A stretch of DNA of 64,000 nucleotides from CAYZMS01 sp964479625 (GCA_964479625.1 CAYZMS010000008.1:85765-149764), one strand, 5' to 3'; positions 34,263-44,490 are shown, counted from the stretch's first letter. Numbers and translations are program-made. Notes: generated by a model not told the origin, from the sequence alone.

Positions 34263-35696
34263 TTAATTTACTTTTGCTTTATCTCTTTCAATAATAGTAG
34301 AGATCTGATCAACATTCAGGTTTTTACCGATAATGATGCGGTCGGGATTTAAGACATAGATTTCGGGCGTAACATCAACGTAATACTTTCCGTAAATGGA
34401 GCGGTTGGTGGGATCAAAAACATTGATAAAATCCATTTGGTAATCCCGAACGAATTTCTTCCAGACCTCCGGCTCTGTATCGATAGCAATGGCGAATACT
34501 TCAACCCCTTTTTGTTTCCACTCTTGATAAAACTGGACTAGCTTTGGGGTTTGTTCGATGCAATGGTCACAGGTTGGGTTATACATGAAAATAACCACGT
34601 AGGGTGCTTCTATCTCATAAATAGAGCGCACCTCACCCTGAGGGTTTTTCGAAACGACATCTGGTCCTTTTTGCCCCATACGGCTGGCCGCCATTTCTGA
34701 GGCCCTTTGCTGAATTGCCTGGACCTCCAGCGAGTCCGCCCAGAAAGCTTTATCATAGGTGAAGTAGTTTTGCACCATATGAACAAATAATGCTTCTGCA
34801 TCCATAATGGGCACTTTTCCCGGTTCGTAATTTATGGGGATCCAATTGGTGATGAATTTGTAAAATTCACTGTCTTCTTCGACCTGAGTAAGCAAGAAGT
34901 CGGCATACTTGATCAGGGAATCAGCATTCTGAGGCGTGATCTCTTTCATATAGCGGGTGATCTTATTTCCGATCACAGGCGTATTCATCAGTCTTGCATC
35001 CTGGAAATCGACCCCTTCCCAAAACTCCTTCCGGTACAAATAAACCTGTTTATCCTCATCCAGGGTACCATCCGGAAGGCGAACATCTTTAATGATGGGG
35101 TTTTGACCCGCTCGTTTATAGGAGGTAAAAAAGGCATTTGGGTATTTCGAAAAAATGGAATCCAGGTGTGCCTCCCGACTGGCAGACAAGGCTTCCTGCC
35201 GGGCCTTTAGCTGCTCATAATTGGGGGATTCAGGGCCAAGAGCATTGAGTTCACGTGTTAGAGCACTGTATCGTGGCTGATAGTCTGCTTCAAACTTCAG
35301 GTTATGGTAAAGTAATTCGTTTTCCAGGCTTCCTTCAACCTCCATCGTCCCTACAATATCCTTTACATCTGCCTTTAGGGTAAAAGCCTGATCAGCAGTT
35401 AGTAAAAACTGGACTGGTTTTTCATTTGGTAACCAAACAAAAAAGAAGCCCTGCTCATAAGGCTGATCTCTATTGAATACGATGCGACTACCCGATACCC
35501 TGGTAGTATCTGCTGAATATTGCTGGTCACCATAGGTGCCAACCAAAACTGCCTGGCCCGCCTGCAGGCCACTAATATCCAGAACAATGTTTGGGGGCTC
35601 GGCCTGTTCAATGAAAGTGGTATTGGCCGAAGAACCGGCAGGACCATTACAGTTTAAATGCAAAAATACGGTTAGAATGAGCAACTGGTATTTCAT
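34263..35696 (-). CDS. TlpA-like thioredoxin lipoprotein with DUF4369/DUF5106
   Basis: A 477-residue envelope protein. The N-terminus ends in a probable lipobox (FLHLNC, Cys16). A beta-rich DUF4369-like domain (about 35-115) and a helical DUF5106-like region (about 120-330) precede a TlpA/AhpC-type thioredoxin domain from about 340, with FMYNPTCDHCIEQTPKLV (CxxC as CDHC) and DVTPEIYVLNPD with the cis-proline. It is a predicted periplasmic disulfide or thiol oxidoreductase. It converges on the Pycsar-effector-like gene, 32 bases apart. Confidence 0.85.
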   Translation of the reverse strand: MKYQLLILTVFLHLNCNGPAGSSANTTFIEQAEPPNIVLDISGLQAGQAVLVGTYGDQQYSADTTRVSGSRIVFNRDQPYEQGFFFVWLPNEKPVQFLLTADQAFTLKADVKDIVGTMEVEGSLENELLYHNLKFEADYQPRYSALTRELNALGPESPNYEQLKARQEALSASREAHLDSIFSKYPNAFFTSYKRAGQNPIIKDVRLPDGTLDEDKQVYLYRKEFWEGVDFQDARLMNTPVIGNKITRYMKEITPQNADSLIKYADFLLTQVEEDSEFYKFITNWIPINYEPGKVPIMDAEALFVHMVQNYFTYDKAFWADSLEVQAIQQRASEMAASRMGQKGPDVVSKNPQGEVRSIYEIEAPYVVIFMYNPTCDHCIEQTPKLVQFYQEWKQKGVEVFAIAIDTEPEVWKKFVRDYQMDFINVFDPTNRSIYGKYYVDVTPEIYVLNPDRIIIGKNLNVDQISTIIERDKAKVN

Positions 35697-35783
35697 TTCC
35701 GTTCGGTTTTCGAAATGAGCTTTCCTTCCTGCGAAGATAAGGATAGAATTTTAGGCGAAACCCGGGCTGTTGCAATTTCTTTT

Positions 35784-38006
35784 TTAAAGGTTCAACCAGT
35801 AGGTTACCTTGGCCACCAAAGACCGGTTCTTCACGCCAAAGCTAGTGGTATCATAGTTATCCGTATAGACCAGGAAAAAATCTGAGACTGGCGCAAATCG
35901 CCATTGCAGACGACTGTTGAGATTGAAGTTTTCAAACTGACTGTTATACTGCAAAAAGGTGGTGAAAAATAGACTTTTCGAAAAGGTAAAGTCAATTCGA
36001 GGGCCGATCAGGAAGAGGTCAGCGGTCGCGTAAGGATCAGGTAAATTAATATGGGCATACCGGGCATTCAATTCAATGGAACCAAAAGGTTGATAGCGCC
36101 ATTGTACATTTGCAGAAACCTCAAATCGGTAACCGTTAAAATACTGCCCAAAGCGCGGAGAAATCCGATACGAAATGACCTCTCTCTGGTTAGAGCGATA
36201 ACTCAACCGAATATCCGAATAATTATATCCTGTATTTGCGGGAAGTGGTTCGGAATCCGTTCGGGTAGGATCAAATTCATCCAATAAGAAGGTATAAAGG
36301 TTTCGAACTTCCACCTCAAAGTTGGAGGTGTTCTGGTAACTCCACTCCATATTTACTGAATATTCGTGGTCTGCTTTACCGGTACCGGGTTTCCAAAGTA
36401 CAAAAGGCTGAAAGGAAAGAGTTTTTTGAGCTACTTTTTCTGTGTTCGGATACCAAAACCAGGAAAAACGGGGGGATACCTGGAATATATCCGTTCTTCG
36501 AACAAAACCAACCTCGGGGTCATACCCATCCCGAACCCACTGATGAGCCCAACTCAACGAGAAATCACGTACCCTGTATTCCAGGCGAGCGCCATGGGCA
36601 AATTTCTCCCACCACTCCATACTATCATCGGTGGTAAAAGCCTGGTGATAGAATAATTTCCCGTTCCAGCGGTTATCACTGGAGGCAAGGTTATAATCTA
36701 CACCTGCTACCCGGTTGTAGGGAGAGGAAATATCCAGCCCCTCCCTGTTGGAAAAGGCTTCTTTATTCACAAAAATAAAACCAACATTGGATCGACTAAA
36801 AACCTTGCGTTGCATGGCGAGTACCGAATAGTTCACATTGGGTACTCCCAAACTTGCCTCCTCTCTGGTTTGCGTGTTTAGTACACCCAGGCGCCAGTTT
36901 CGATCTAATTTACCGCTCAGGCGAGCACCATAAAGAATGGGAATCCCCACGGTATTCCCAGCAGTATCTTGATCAATTCCGATACGGCGGGAAAAAAAAG
37001 GCGTAAGTCGTTGTTCTCCAAAACCCGCAAATAAGTCAGCATTTTCCAGAAAGAACTGCCGCCGCTCAGGAAACTGGATCTCAAAGCGGTCGAGATTTAT
37101 TACTTGCTGATCTACCTCCACCTGCGAGAAATCCGGGTTGACCGTTAGATCAAGATTTAGAGAAGAAGTAACCCCGATCTTGGCATCGGCTCCAATATCA
37201 CTTCCTGTTTCCCCTTTTGTTCCTCCTTCAAAGTCCTTGAGGTAAGAACCACTTACATAGGGAATAAAGGAAATATTAGCTCCAGGTTTTTTCAAGGGCT
37301 CATCCCAGGTCATTTTTCCCATGAAAGCCAGGTTGGTGATGCTTTGATTTTGAGGAATACGCTGCCAGGTTTGGCGGGTATTCCCCTGCGTATCAAAGCG
37401 ATAGGAGTTGAAATTCCATTCCGTAGCTCCCTCCTTAAAGCGCAGGGTTTTGAAGGGGATAGCTAATTCACACGACCAGTAGCCATCTCCGATGTAGGAT
37501 TCACCCTTCCATTTATTATCCCAGCCACTATCCCAGTCTCGTCCGCCATTTTGGCCACCATTGAAAACCAGGGCCTCCCGCATTACGCCCGCTGGGTTCA
37601 TACCAAATACGAAAGCATTGGTCCTATCGTTAAAAGGGTCGATCAAAAAAGTGAGGTTATCACTTCCTCCTGCCCCGTAATCGCGACGAAGAGATGGCAC
37701 GATATAATCATCTCCAACCGAGGTACAACGGGCGCCAATATAGAGGAATTGATCGTCATAGGTCATATAGATCTCCGTAGGTTCCTGAGCACGAGAGGAA
37801 TCATTGGGAAATTGAAGCCAAAAGTCTGAGGCCGGCTCTCCGGTATACCAGGCGGCTTCATCCAGCTTACCATCCAGCGTGATCGGTTCAGACGTTCTTT
37901 TTAAATATAGGGAACCTGCATCTTCCGTCTTGGCGTCTTTCTGTCCCCAAAGCGGACTACACAGCCCAATGATCAAGAGTAGTAGTGGAAGTGTTAGGGC
38001 TTTCAT
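35784..38006 (-). CDS. DUF5916 outer-membrane protein with CBM9-like domain
   Basis: A 740-residue exported protein (signal peptide LTLPLLLLIIGLCSPLWGQ). Residues about 35-220 form a CBM9-like beta-sandwich with LDGKLDEAAWYTGEP and MTYDDQFLYIGARC. The rest is DUF5916: LDLTVNPDFSQVEVDQQVIN, then ERRQFFLENADLFAGFGE, followed by amphipathic beta strands up to LVAKVTYWLNL, so a C-terminal outer-membrane barrel is likely. The family is common in Bacteroidota and Gemmatimonadota; the ligand is unknown. Divergent from the esterase gene. Confidence 0.85.
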   Translation of the reverse strand: MKALTLPLLLLIIGLCSPLWGQKDAKTEDAGSLYLKRTSEPITLDGKLDEAAWYTGEPASDFWLQFPNDSSRAQEPTEIYMTYDDQFLYIGARCTSVGDDYIVPSLRRDYGAGGSDNLTFLIDPFNDRTNAFVFGMNPAGVMREALVFNGGQNGGRDWDSGWDNKWKGESYIGDGYWSCELAIPFKTLRFKEGATEWNFNSYRFDTQGNTRQTWQRIPQNQSITNLAFMGKMTWDEPLKKPGANISFIPYVSGSYLKDFEGGTKGETGSDIGADAKIGVTSSLNLDLTVNPDFSQVEVDQQVINLDRFEIQFPERRQFFLENADLFAGFGEQRLTPFFSRRIGIDQDTAGNTVGIPILYGARLSGKLDRNWRLGVLNTQTREEASLGVPNVNYSVLAMQRKVFSRSNVGFIFVNKEAFSNREGLDISSPYNRVAGVDYNLASSDNRWNGKLFYHQAFTTDDSMEWWEKFAHGARLEYRVRDFSLSWAHQWVRDGYDPEVGFVRRTDIFQVSPRFSWFWYPNTEKVAQKTLSFQPFVLWKPGTGKADHEYSVNMEWSYQNTSNFEVEVRNLYTFLLDEFDPTRTDSEPLPANTGYNYSDIRLSYRSNQREVISYRISPRFGQYFNGYRFEVSANVQWRYQPFGSIELNARYAHINLPDPYATADLFLIGPRIDFTFSKSLFFTTFLQYNSQFENFNLNSRLQWRFAPVSDFFLVYTDNYDTTSFGVKNRSLVAKVTYWLNL

Positions 38007-38119
38007 AGGCTCGAAAGTAATAACTAATAGGTTGGGGAACTGCCCTTCGTCGACGAGCGCAGGAAATTTAGATGTAAAAGGTTACGGGAAATTCCTATTT
38101 TGAAAGGAAAAGGATTGAT

Positions 38120-39832
38120 ATGAAAATTTGTTTCGGTTTTTTGCTTGTCTTTTCTTCCTTCCTGGCTGGTTCCGCTCAGGATACTCGTTTTTCCGTAGCT
38201 TTTCCCGAAGGGATAGAAGGTCCACTACATGGGCGCCTATTGTTAATGCTTTCCACTGATGATTCCGCAGAGTCCCGTTTTCAAATTTCTGACGGTCCAT
38301 CTACCCAGTTAGTCTTTGGTATGGATGTGGAAAACTGGACGGCTGATCAAGAGCAAATTATAGATTCCGGGGCCTTTGGTTACCCCATTCGTTCCTTGGC
38401 CGATGTACCTGCCGGGACCTATATGGTGCAAGTACTACTCAATCGTTACGAATACTTCCACCGCGCGGACGGGCACCAGGTCCTTTTACCACCAGATCAG
38501 GGGGAAGGCCAACAGTGGAACCGGAAACCAGGAAACTTATATTCCAGACCGGCAAAGATTCGATTTGACCCAAAGGAAGGAAAAATCAACCTGATCTTCC
38601 TCTCGGAAACCATTCCTCCCATTGAACCTCCAAGCGATAGTAAATACATCAAGCATATTAAGATCAGGTCAAAGCTTCTCTCCGATTTCTGGGGTAGGGA
38701 CATGTACCTGGGCGCCCACGTTCTGCTGCCGGAGGGCTTTGATGAACATCCCGAGGTAAGATACCCTCTGGCGATCATGCACGGCCATTTTCCCTACGAC
38801 TTTGGAGATTGGCGAACTACTCCTCCCGATACTACCGAACCATGTCAGTATAGCGCCCGTTTCGATATTGATTGCTATAACCGTATTGTACAGCAGGAGC
38901 ACTACGACTTTTACAAGCTTTGGACAGGGCCCGATTTCCCAAGAGTGGTTGCTATCAAGATTCAACATGCCAATCCCTTTTACGATGACAGCTATGCGGT
39001 CAATAGTGAAAACCTGGGGCCCTATGGAGACGCCATTACCTATGAGCTTATCCCGGAGATCGAAAAGCAGTTTAGATGCATAGGTGAAGGCTGGTCTCGT
39101 TTCGTTTACGGAGGGTCTACCGGTGGCTGGGAAGCCCTGGCCGTTCAGGTTATGTATCCCAAGGAGTACGGAGGCTGTTATGCAGCCTGCCCAGACCCGA
39201 TTGACTTTCGGGCCTATTGCCTGGTTGATCTTTATAAGGATAAAAACGCCTACTTTTTGGATAGCCAATTCAAGAAAACCGAACGTCCGGGGCACCGAGA
39301 CTATTTGGGGAATGTTTCATCCACCCTCCGGGATATGAATTTACGGGAACTCGCACTGGGCACTAAAAGCCGCTCCGGCCAACAATGGGATATTTGGGAA
39401 GCAGTTTATTCTCCGGTCGGTCCAGACGGTTACCCTGCTCGAATATGGGATAAGGAAAGTGGAGCAATTAACCGGAAAGTAGCGGAACACTGGCGGGAAA
39501 ACTATGACCTTGCTTACATCCTGAAAAGAGATTGGTCTAAATACGGAAATGACTGGAAAGGAAAAATCCATATTTACTGTGGGGATATGGACAACTATTA
39601 CCTCAACAATGCAGTATACCTTGCAGAAGGTATTCTGGAGGAAACTTCATCGCCCTATTATGATGGGGAAGTAGATTACGGCGACAGAGCGGAACATTGC
39701 TGGAATGGTGATCACAGCCAACCCAATCATATCAGTCGTCTGCGCTACCATCGCATGTTTATACCCAAGTGGGCCGAAGAGATCAAATCAAGGGCTCCTA
39801 AAGGGGCTGATGTGTCATCCTGGCGATATTGA
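38120..39832 (+). CDS. Exported alpha/beta-hydrolase esterase (Fes/esterase D-like)
   Basis: A 570-residue protein with signal peptide (FGFLLVFSSFLAGSAQ). An N-terminal Ig-like segment (about 22-165) precedes an alpha/beta hydrolase: YPLAIMHGHFPYDFGDW (oxyanion region), the nucleophile elbow VYGGSTGGWEALAVQV with Ser in GGSTGG, and a late RAEHCWNGDHS holding the likely catalytic His. It belongs to the putative-esterase (enterochelin esterase-like) group. The substrate is not evident. The neighbouring moaA gene starts 36 bases downstream but is functionally unrelated. Confidence 0.78.
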   Translation: MKICFGFLLVFSSFLAGSAQDTRFSVAFPEGIEGPLHGRLLLMLSTDDSAESRFQISDGPSTQLVFGMDVENWTADQEQIIDSGAFGYPIRSLADVPAGTYMVQVLLNRYEYFHRADGHQVLLPPDQGEGQQWNRKPGNLYSRPAKIRFDPKEGKINLIFLSETIPPIEPPSDSKYIKHIKIRSKLLSDFWGRDMYLGAHVLLPEGFDEHPEVRYPLAIMHGHFPYDFGDWRTTPPDTTEPCQYSARFDIDCYNRIVQQEHYDFYKLWTGPDFPRVVAIKIQHANPFYDDSYAVNSENLGPYGDAITYELIPEIEKQFRCIGEGWSRFVYGGSTGGWEALAVQVMYPKEYGGCYAACPDPIDFRAYCLVDLYKDKNAYFLDSQFKKTERPGHRDYLGNVSSTLRDMNLRELALGTKSRSGQQWDIWEAVYSPVGPDGYPARIWDKESGAINRKVAEHWRENYDLAYILKRDWSKYGNDWKGKIHIYCGDMDNYYLNNAVYLAEGILEETSSPYYDGEVDYGDRAEHCWNGDHSQPNHISRLRYHRMFIPKWAEEIKSRAPKGADVSSWRY

Positions 39833-39868
39833 AAATAGAGTAGTGGACAATAACCAAAATCGAACCAA

Positions 39869-40858
39869 TTGCTGTACGATAACCACGGAAGAAAGATCAA
39901 TTACCTTCGACTGGCTGTAACCGATCGCTGCAACCTTCGTTGCTTTTATTGTATGCCGGAAGAAGGGATCAAATACGTTGACCGCAGCGCTTTACTCAGC
40001 TATGAGGAGATGGAACGCCTGCTGCGCTTACTCAGCGGGATGGGAATCGAAAAACTGCGCATTACCGGGGGAGAGCCATTCGTTCGAAAAGGGATGCTGG
40101 ATTTTTTGGAGCGCGTTTCGAAAATTGAAGGCATCCGTCAAATCAACCTAACGACCAATGGTACCCTTACTGCTGGCCTTGTTCCCCGCCTGAAGGCACT
40201 CGGGATACATTCGATCAACCTCAGTATAGATAGCCTGGATCGACAGCGCTTTTTCGAGATCACCCGACGAGATCAGTTCGAAACGGTCATGAACACCTTC
40301 CATGCATTGCTGGAACACGGAGTAAAAACCAAACTCAACGCCGTGGTAATGGCTGGCAGGAATATCGCCGACCTCATACCCATGACTGAACTAACCAGAG
40401 AGCACCCCATAGAAGTCCGCTTCATTGAGGAAATGCCTTTCAATGGAGAAGGCAGTCACTATCCTGTTTTGGAGTGGACGCACAAAAAAATACTCGAACA
40501 TTTACACCGGCATTTCCCCACACTCCAAAAGTTGAAGGATCCGCCCAACTCTACTGCCATGCGTTATGCCGTTCCTGCTTATAAAGGCAGCATTGGTATT
40601 ATCGCTGCTTATAGCCGAACATTTTGTGGTACCTGTAACCGGATCCGGTTGACCCCCCAGGGCATATTGAAAACCTGCCTCTACGATAGTGGAGTTTTCA
40701 ATGTGCGCGACCTGATGCGGGCTGGTGCGACAGATGAACAAATCCAGGACACCTTTCTTGAAGCACTAGGGAATCGGGCCAGGGATGGTTGGGAGGCAGA
40801 GCGAAGACGAGATTTCGGATTGCCCGTTTCAGAATCTATGTCTACCATTGGAGGATAG
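39869..40858 (+). CDS. moaA: GTP 3',8-cyclase MoaA
   Basis: A 329-residue radical-SAM enzyme that makes the first intermediate of molybdenum cofactor synthesis. The N-terminal cluster motif is CNLRCFYC (Cys21, 25, 28), with RITGGEPFVRKG for SAM binding; the C-terminal cluster is CGTCNRIRL followed by LKTC. The C-terminus is DFGLPVSESMSTIGG; MSTIGG is close to the usual MSxIGG ending, where the GG is important. The start is a TTG (MLYDNHGRKINYLRL fits the family start exactly; a TAA lies six codons upstream). The molybdoenzyme gene at 41695 probably depends on it. Confidence 0.93.
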   Translation: MLYDNHGRKINYLRLAVTDRCNLRCFYCMPEEGIKYVDRSALLSYEEMERLLRLLSGMGIEKLRITGGEPFVRKGMLDFLERVSKIEGIRQINLTTNGTLTAGLVPRLKALGIHSINLSIDSLDRQRFFEITRRDQFETVMNTFHALLEHGVKTKLNAVVMAGRNIADLIPMTELTREHPIEVRFIEEMPFNGEGSHYPVLEWTHKKILEHLHRHFPTLQKLKDPPNSTAMRYAVPAYKGSIGIIAAYSRTFCGTCNRIRLTPQGILKTCLYDSGVFNVRDLMRAGATDEQIQDTFLEALGNRARDGWEAERRRDFGLPVSESMSTIGG

Positions 40859-40916
40859 AGTATTCCGGAAAGAGCGCTTTACATTTTCTCCATCTGTTGA
40901 TGCAGGCTGTCAGGAA

Positions 40917-41543
40917 TTACTTTTTTAGGGCGGGTGCTAATTGATGGCTAAGGATCAGGCTATGTGCTATGATCAAATTTGGCACCCAGCACAACCAGGC
41001 GATAGCGGTGTAGGCTTCCATAAAGGGTAGACCCAGTGCTTGAAAAAGGGGTAATTCCAGCCGCAGGGAAACTGCAGCCAGGGTAAGGGCGTAACTATAA
41101 GTCATCCACATTTGGTGGGTGGCCAGCTGCCCGTTCCAGATTACCCAGTATGCCATAAAGGTCGTTGCCCACCAAAGCAAGGCCAACAGGAAAAAACCTG
41201 CTTGGGCAGGGAATCCGCCCATTGCAAAAAAGGCGGCATATCCTCCGCCCAAAGCCCCAACCAGGCAAATAGCTACCACATAGACTTTACCTTACCACCG
41301 ATGCAGCGCCATATTGTTGTTTCGAAACCCTCTCCAGAATTGCAACCACCCGATCAATAATGCCACTCCACCTCCCAAAAAATGCAGATGAAAAAAAAAT
41401 TGCCATACCGGATCTGTCGCAAGGGCCCCCTTACCCTCCAGAAAAGGCATCCGAACAAATAAATAAGCAAAGGCGTAAAAACTTACACCTATTGCAAGAA
41501 AGGCCATTAATCCAAAAGGGAGGCGTTGGAGTATCGCATTCAT
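40917..41543 (-). pseudogene. DUF2306 membrane protein interrupted by one in-frame TAA
   Basis: The two open pieces 41543-41295 and 41291-40917 are in the same frame, separated only by a TAA at 41294-41292. Read through, they give one protein of about 208 residues with six or so membrane helices: FFFHLHFLGGGVALLIGWLQ, then NNNMALHRW, stop, GKVYVVAICLVGALGGGYAA, FAMGGFPAQAGF, THQMWMTYSYALTLAAVSLR. In the DUF2306 family the junction reads HR-x-[L/N]-G-[R/K]-x-Y, so Leu (TTA) to stop (TAA) is the simplest explanation. It may be a recent pseudogene, a sequencing error, or readthrough. Confidence 0.8.
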
Positions 41544-41694
41544 TTGAAATAAAGGTATTTATTTATTGGAGGATGAGAAAATCGGCGCGATACCACTATC
41601 AGCCAATGGTTTTTTCCAATCATCCATTTTTCCCAAATTTTCTATAAATTAAGAAAATGTACTCCAGCTAGCCTTCAATAAATTACCCAAATTC

Positions 41695-43971
41695 ATGTCC
41701 AGTAAAGATCCGAAACTTTCAGTAAGCAAATCCAAGACCAACTCGGCAGGTTTACCTGGTATCCTGACCGCTTTGCACCATGCCGGGAAGTACATGCAGC
41801 CCGGTCAAGCAGTAAAAACCTTATTCAAACTAAATCAGAAGGGAGGGGTAGATTGCCCGGGTTGTGCCTGGCCGGATCCGGAAGACGAGCGCTCCCGCCT
41901 GGGAGAATACTGCGAGAACGGCGTAAAAGCAATTGCAGAGGAAGCCCAGAAAAAAACCATAGGCAGGGAATTCTTCGCTCAGCACAGCGTGAAGGAACTG
42001 AAGACCTGGTCCGATTTCCAACTTGGCAAACAAGGAAGGCTGGCCGAACCTTTAGTCCTTCGGCAAGGGGCTACACATTATTCTCCCATTTCCTGGGAGG
42101 AAGCTTTCCAACTCATCGTCGACCAATTAAACCAACTGGATACTCCGGATGAAGCCATTTTCTATACCTCCGGCCGAACCAGCAATGAAGCGGCCTTCCT
42201 CTATCAATTGTTCGTACGGGAATTTGGTACTAATAATTTACCCGACTGTTCGAATATGTGTCACGAATCAAGTGGTGTGGGTCTTGCGAAAACCCTGGGA
42301 ATAGGAAAGGGCTCTGTCACCCTGCCTGATTTTTTCGAAGCAGAACTCATCATAGTTATGGGGCAAAACCCCGGTACCAATCACCCGCGTATGTTGTCGG
42401 CTCTTGAGCGATGCAAGGAGAATGGTGGCAAGATCATCAGCGTAAACCCACTTCCAGAGGCAGGGCTCGTTCGCTTCACTAATCCCCAGCGTCCCTTAAA
42501 AATGCTTACAGGAGGAACAGCTATTGCTGACCTACACCTGCCGGTGCGCATTGGTGGAGATATAGCCCTGCTGAAAGCAATAATGCTGTTTTTGTTCCAC
42601 GAGGAACAAAAAAATCCCGGATCGGTGTTCGACTTTGATTTTATTACCAAAAACACAGAAGGTTACGAAGCATTGATCAAAGACTTGAAGAAGCAGGACG
42701 TAAACCAACTCGCTACTGTTGCCGGGATAGACCGGAAGGATATCAAAGCCGCCGTTGAACTGTTAAAAAAGCGGAAAAAAGTCATCATTTGCTGGGCCAT
42801 GGGCCTTACCCAACATAAATATGGCGTAGCGAATATACAGGAGGTCGTTAATCTCTTACTTTTACTGGGGGCCATAGGTAAACCCGGTGCCGGTACCTGT
42901 CCCGTTCGGGGGCATAGCAATGTACAAGGCGACCGCACCGTGGGAATCTGGGAGGCACCCAAAGCCGAATTCTTGGATAAGCTTAAGGAGGTATTTGGTT
43001 TTGAACCTCCCCGAAAACACGGGTTTGCCACCGTCGATGCTATCCGGGCAATGCATGAGGAAAGGGCAAAGGTCTTTTTTGCACTTGGAGGAAACTTCCT
43101 TTCCGCCGCTCCGGATACTGAATTCACTGCGACGGCTTTATCTAAATGCACTCTTACCGTTCAGGTTTCTACCAAACTTAACCGCTCTCACCTTGCCTCG
43201 GGTAAGCAGGCGCTGATCTTACCTTGTTTGGGCCGGACGAATACGGACCTACAAGAAGGTGGCGAACAATTCGTTAGTGTGGAAAATTCAATGGGAGTAG
43301 TTCATAGCTCAAAGGGTATCCTTCCTCCTCCATCCAATCATTTACTTAGCGAGCCGGCCATTATCGCAGGCCTTGCCCAGGCAACTCTTGGTGAGCGGTC
43401 CAAAATCGATTGGAAAGGCATGATTGCCAATTATGACCGAATAAGAGATGCCATAGAAAAAGTAATCCCTGGATTCCAGGACTACAACCGCCGGGTGCGG
43501 GAACCAGGTGGCTTTTATTTACCAAATGGTGCCAGGGAGCAGACTTTCAACACCCCCTCAGGAAAAGCACAGTTTACTATCAACCCCTTACCGGATAATA
43601 GCATACCGGATGGCCATTTCCTAATGATGACCATTCGTAGCCATGACCAGTACAATACCACGATTTATGGCCTGAATGACCGGTACCGGGGGCTAAAAAA
43701 TGCCCGTAGGGTCATTTTGATGAACCCGGAAGATATAAGAGAGCAAGGGTTAATGGAAGAGGCTACTGTCGATCTGATAAGTGAATATGAGAGTAGGGTG
43801 CGAAGAGCCCGCCAATTTACGGTCATCTCTTACCCCATTCCCCGACAGTGTACTGCAACCTATTTTCCGGAAGCAAATGTGCTTATACCTCACGATCAAT
43901 ATGCGGATGGAAGTAAAACCCCTATTTCCAAACAGGTTTATATTCGCATTCAAAAACCGGAAGGGGTGTGA
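41695..43971 (+). CDS. FdhF/YdeP-family molybdopterin oxidoreductase
   Basis: A 758-residue cytoplasmic molybdoenzyme. The N-terminus has the family-specific DCPGCAWPDPED with Cys54 and Cys57 and EYCENG with Cys73 for an Fe-S cluster. Molybdopterin-binding blocks include YTSGRTSNEAAFLYQLFVRE, NLPDCSNMCHESSG, IIVMGQNPGTNHPRM and the C-terminal MMTIRSHDQYNTTIYGLNDR. YdeP-type proteins are linked to acid resistance in enterobacteria, but the substrate is unproven. moaA nearby supports cofactor supply. Confidence 0.88.
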   Translation: MSSKDPKLSVSKSKTNSAGLPGILTALHHAGKYMQPGQAVKTLFKLNQKGGVDCPGCAWPDPEDERSRLGEYCENGVKAIAEEAQKKTIGREFFAQHSVKELKTWSDFQLGKQGRLAEPLVLRQGATHYSPISWEEAFQLIVDQLNQLDTPDEAIFYTSGRTSNEAAFLYQLFVREFGTNNLPDCSNMCHESSGVGLAKTLGIGKGSVTLPDFFEAELIIVMGQNPGTNHPRMLSALERCKENGGKIISVNPLPEAGLVRFTNPQRPLKMLTGGTAIADLHLPVRIGGDIALLKAIMLFLFHEEQKNPGSVFDFDFITKNTEGYEALIKDLKKQDVNQLATVAGIDRKDIKAAVELLKKRKKVIICWAMGLTQHKYGVANIQEVVNLLLLLGAIGKPGAGTCPVRGHSNVQGDRTVGIWEAPKAEFLDKLKEVFGFEPPRKHGFATVDAIRAMHEERAKVFFALGGNFLSAAPDTEFTATALSKCTLTVQVSTKLNRSHLASGKQALILPCLGRTNTDLQEGGEQFVSVENSMGVVHSSKGILPPPSNHLLSEPAIIAGLAQATLGERSKIDWKGMIANYDRIRDAIEKVIPGFQDYNRRVREPGGFYLPNGAREQTFNTPSGKAQFTINPLPDNSIPDGHFLMMTIRSHDQYNTTIYGLNDRYRGLKNARRVILMNPEDIREQGLMEEATVDLISEYESRVRRARQFTVISYPIPRQCTATYFPEANVLIPHDQYADGSKTPISKQVYIRIQKPEGV

Positions 43972-44010
43972 TTTTTGATCAATAGATTTTACTCAAAACC
44001 CATAACCTTT

Positions 44011-44481
44011 CTAGTTCTTTAATAGACAGTCGATTACAGATTTCAGGGCAACGAAAAGGGGCTCCCGGCTTTCTTTGGCTAAAATTTCATCTTCTTCATC
44101 CAGCAAGGCATCTTCCACAAATGCCAGCAGGTCTTCTTGAGGATAATCCTTGAAAAACACATCCAGTCGATCGCGAAAACGCTGGGCTTTATTGGTTTCT
44201 ATAAGGCTCCAGTTTTGATCTTCGGCCTCCATCAATTGATCTTCATCTACTGGAATACTTTCGGGGTTTATCGTTCGAAACGACTCCCAGATGACCAACA
44301 GCAGGTAAAGTGTATACTCCCGCTCTTGCTGGCTGAAGACAGAAAAACCTTCGGAGAAGAAATACCCCGTGATGGCTGGTTGGTTCAACTCCAAATTTTC
44401 CAGACCCTCTGCTCGGGAAATTTCGTCATTACCCAGTTTCTCTACTACTTGATCAATAACCGTTTCCGAAACGAATGCCAT
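44011..44481 (-). CDS. Conserved hypothetical acidic helical protein
   Basis: A 156-residue acidic protein without signal peptide or membrane segment (MAFVSETVIDQVVEKLGNDE). It looks mostly helical, with SQQEREYTLYLLLVIWESFR in the middle and acidic QEDLLAFVEDALLDEEDE near the end. I do not recognise a named family. It begins 9 bases after the OmpA-like gene, so the two are surely cotranscribed, and ends in a convergent position relative to the molybdoenzyme. No function can be assigned. Confidence 0.7.
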   Translation of the reverse strand: MAFVSETVIDQVVEKLGNDEISRAEGLENLELNQPAITGYFFSEGFSVFSQQEREYTLYLLLVIWESFRTINPESIPVDEDQLMEAEDQNWSLIETNKAQRFRDRLDVFFKDYPQEDLLAFVEDALLDEEDEILAKESREPLFVALKSVIDCLLKN

Positions 44482-44490
44482 ATTTAGATA

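Noticed and set aside
38669..39295. A 208-codon minus-strand frame inside the esterase gene
   Set aside because: It overlaps the nucleophile region of a well-supported plus-strand hydrolase and shows no family pattern.
40917..41543. Treating the DUF2306 pieces as two separate small membrane proteins
   Set aside because: Both are in the same frame, joined across a single TAA, and together match one family member; a GTG restart at 41279 inside a conserved stretch is not a natural start.
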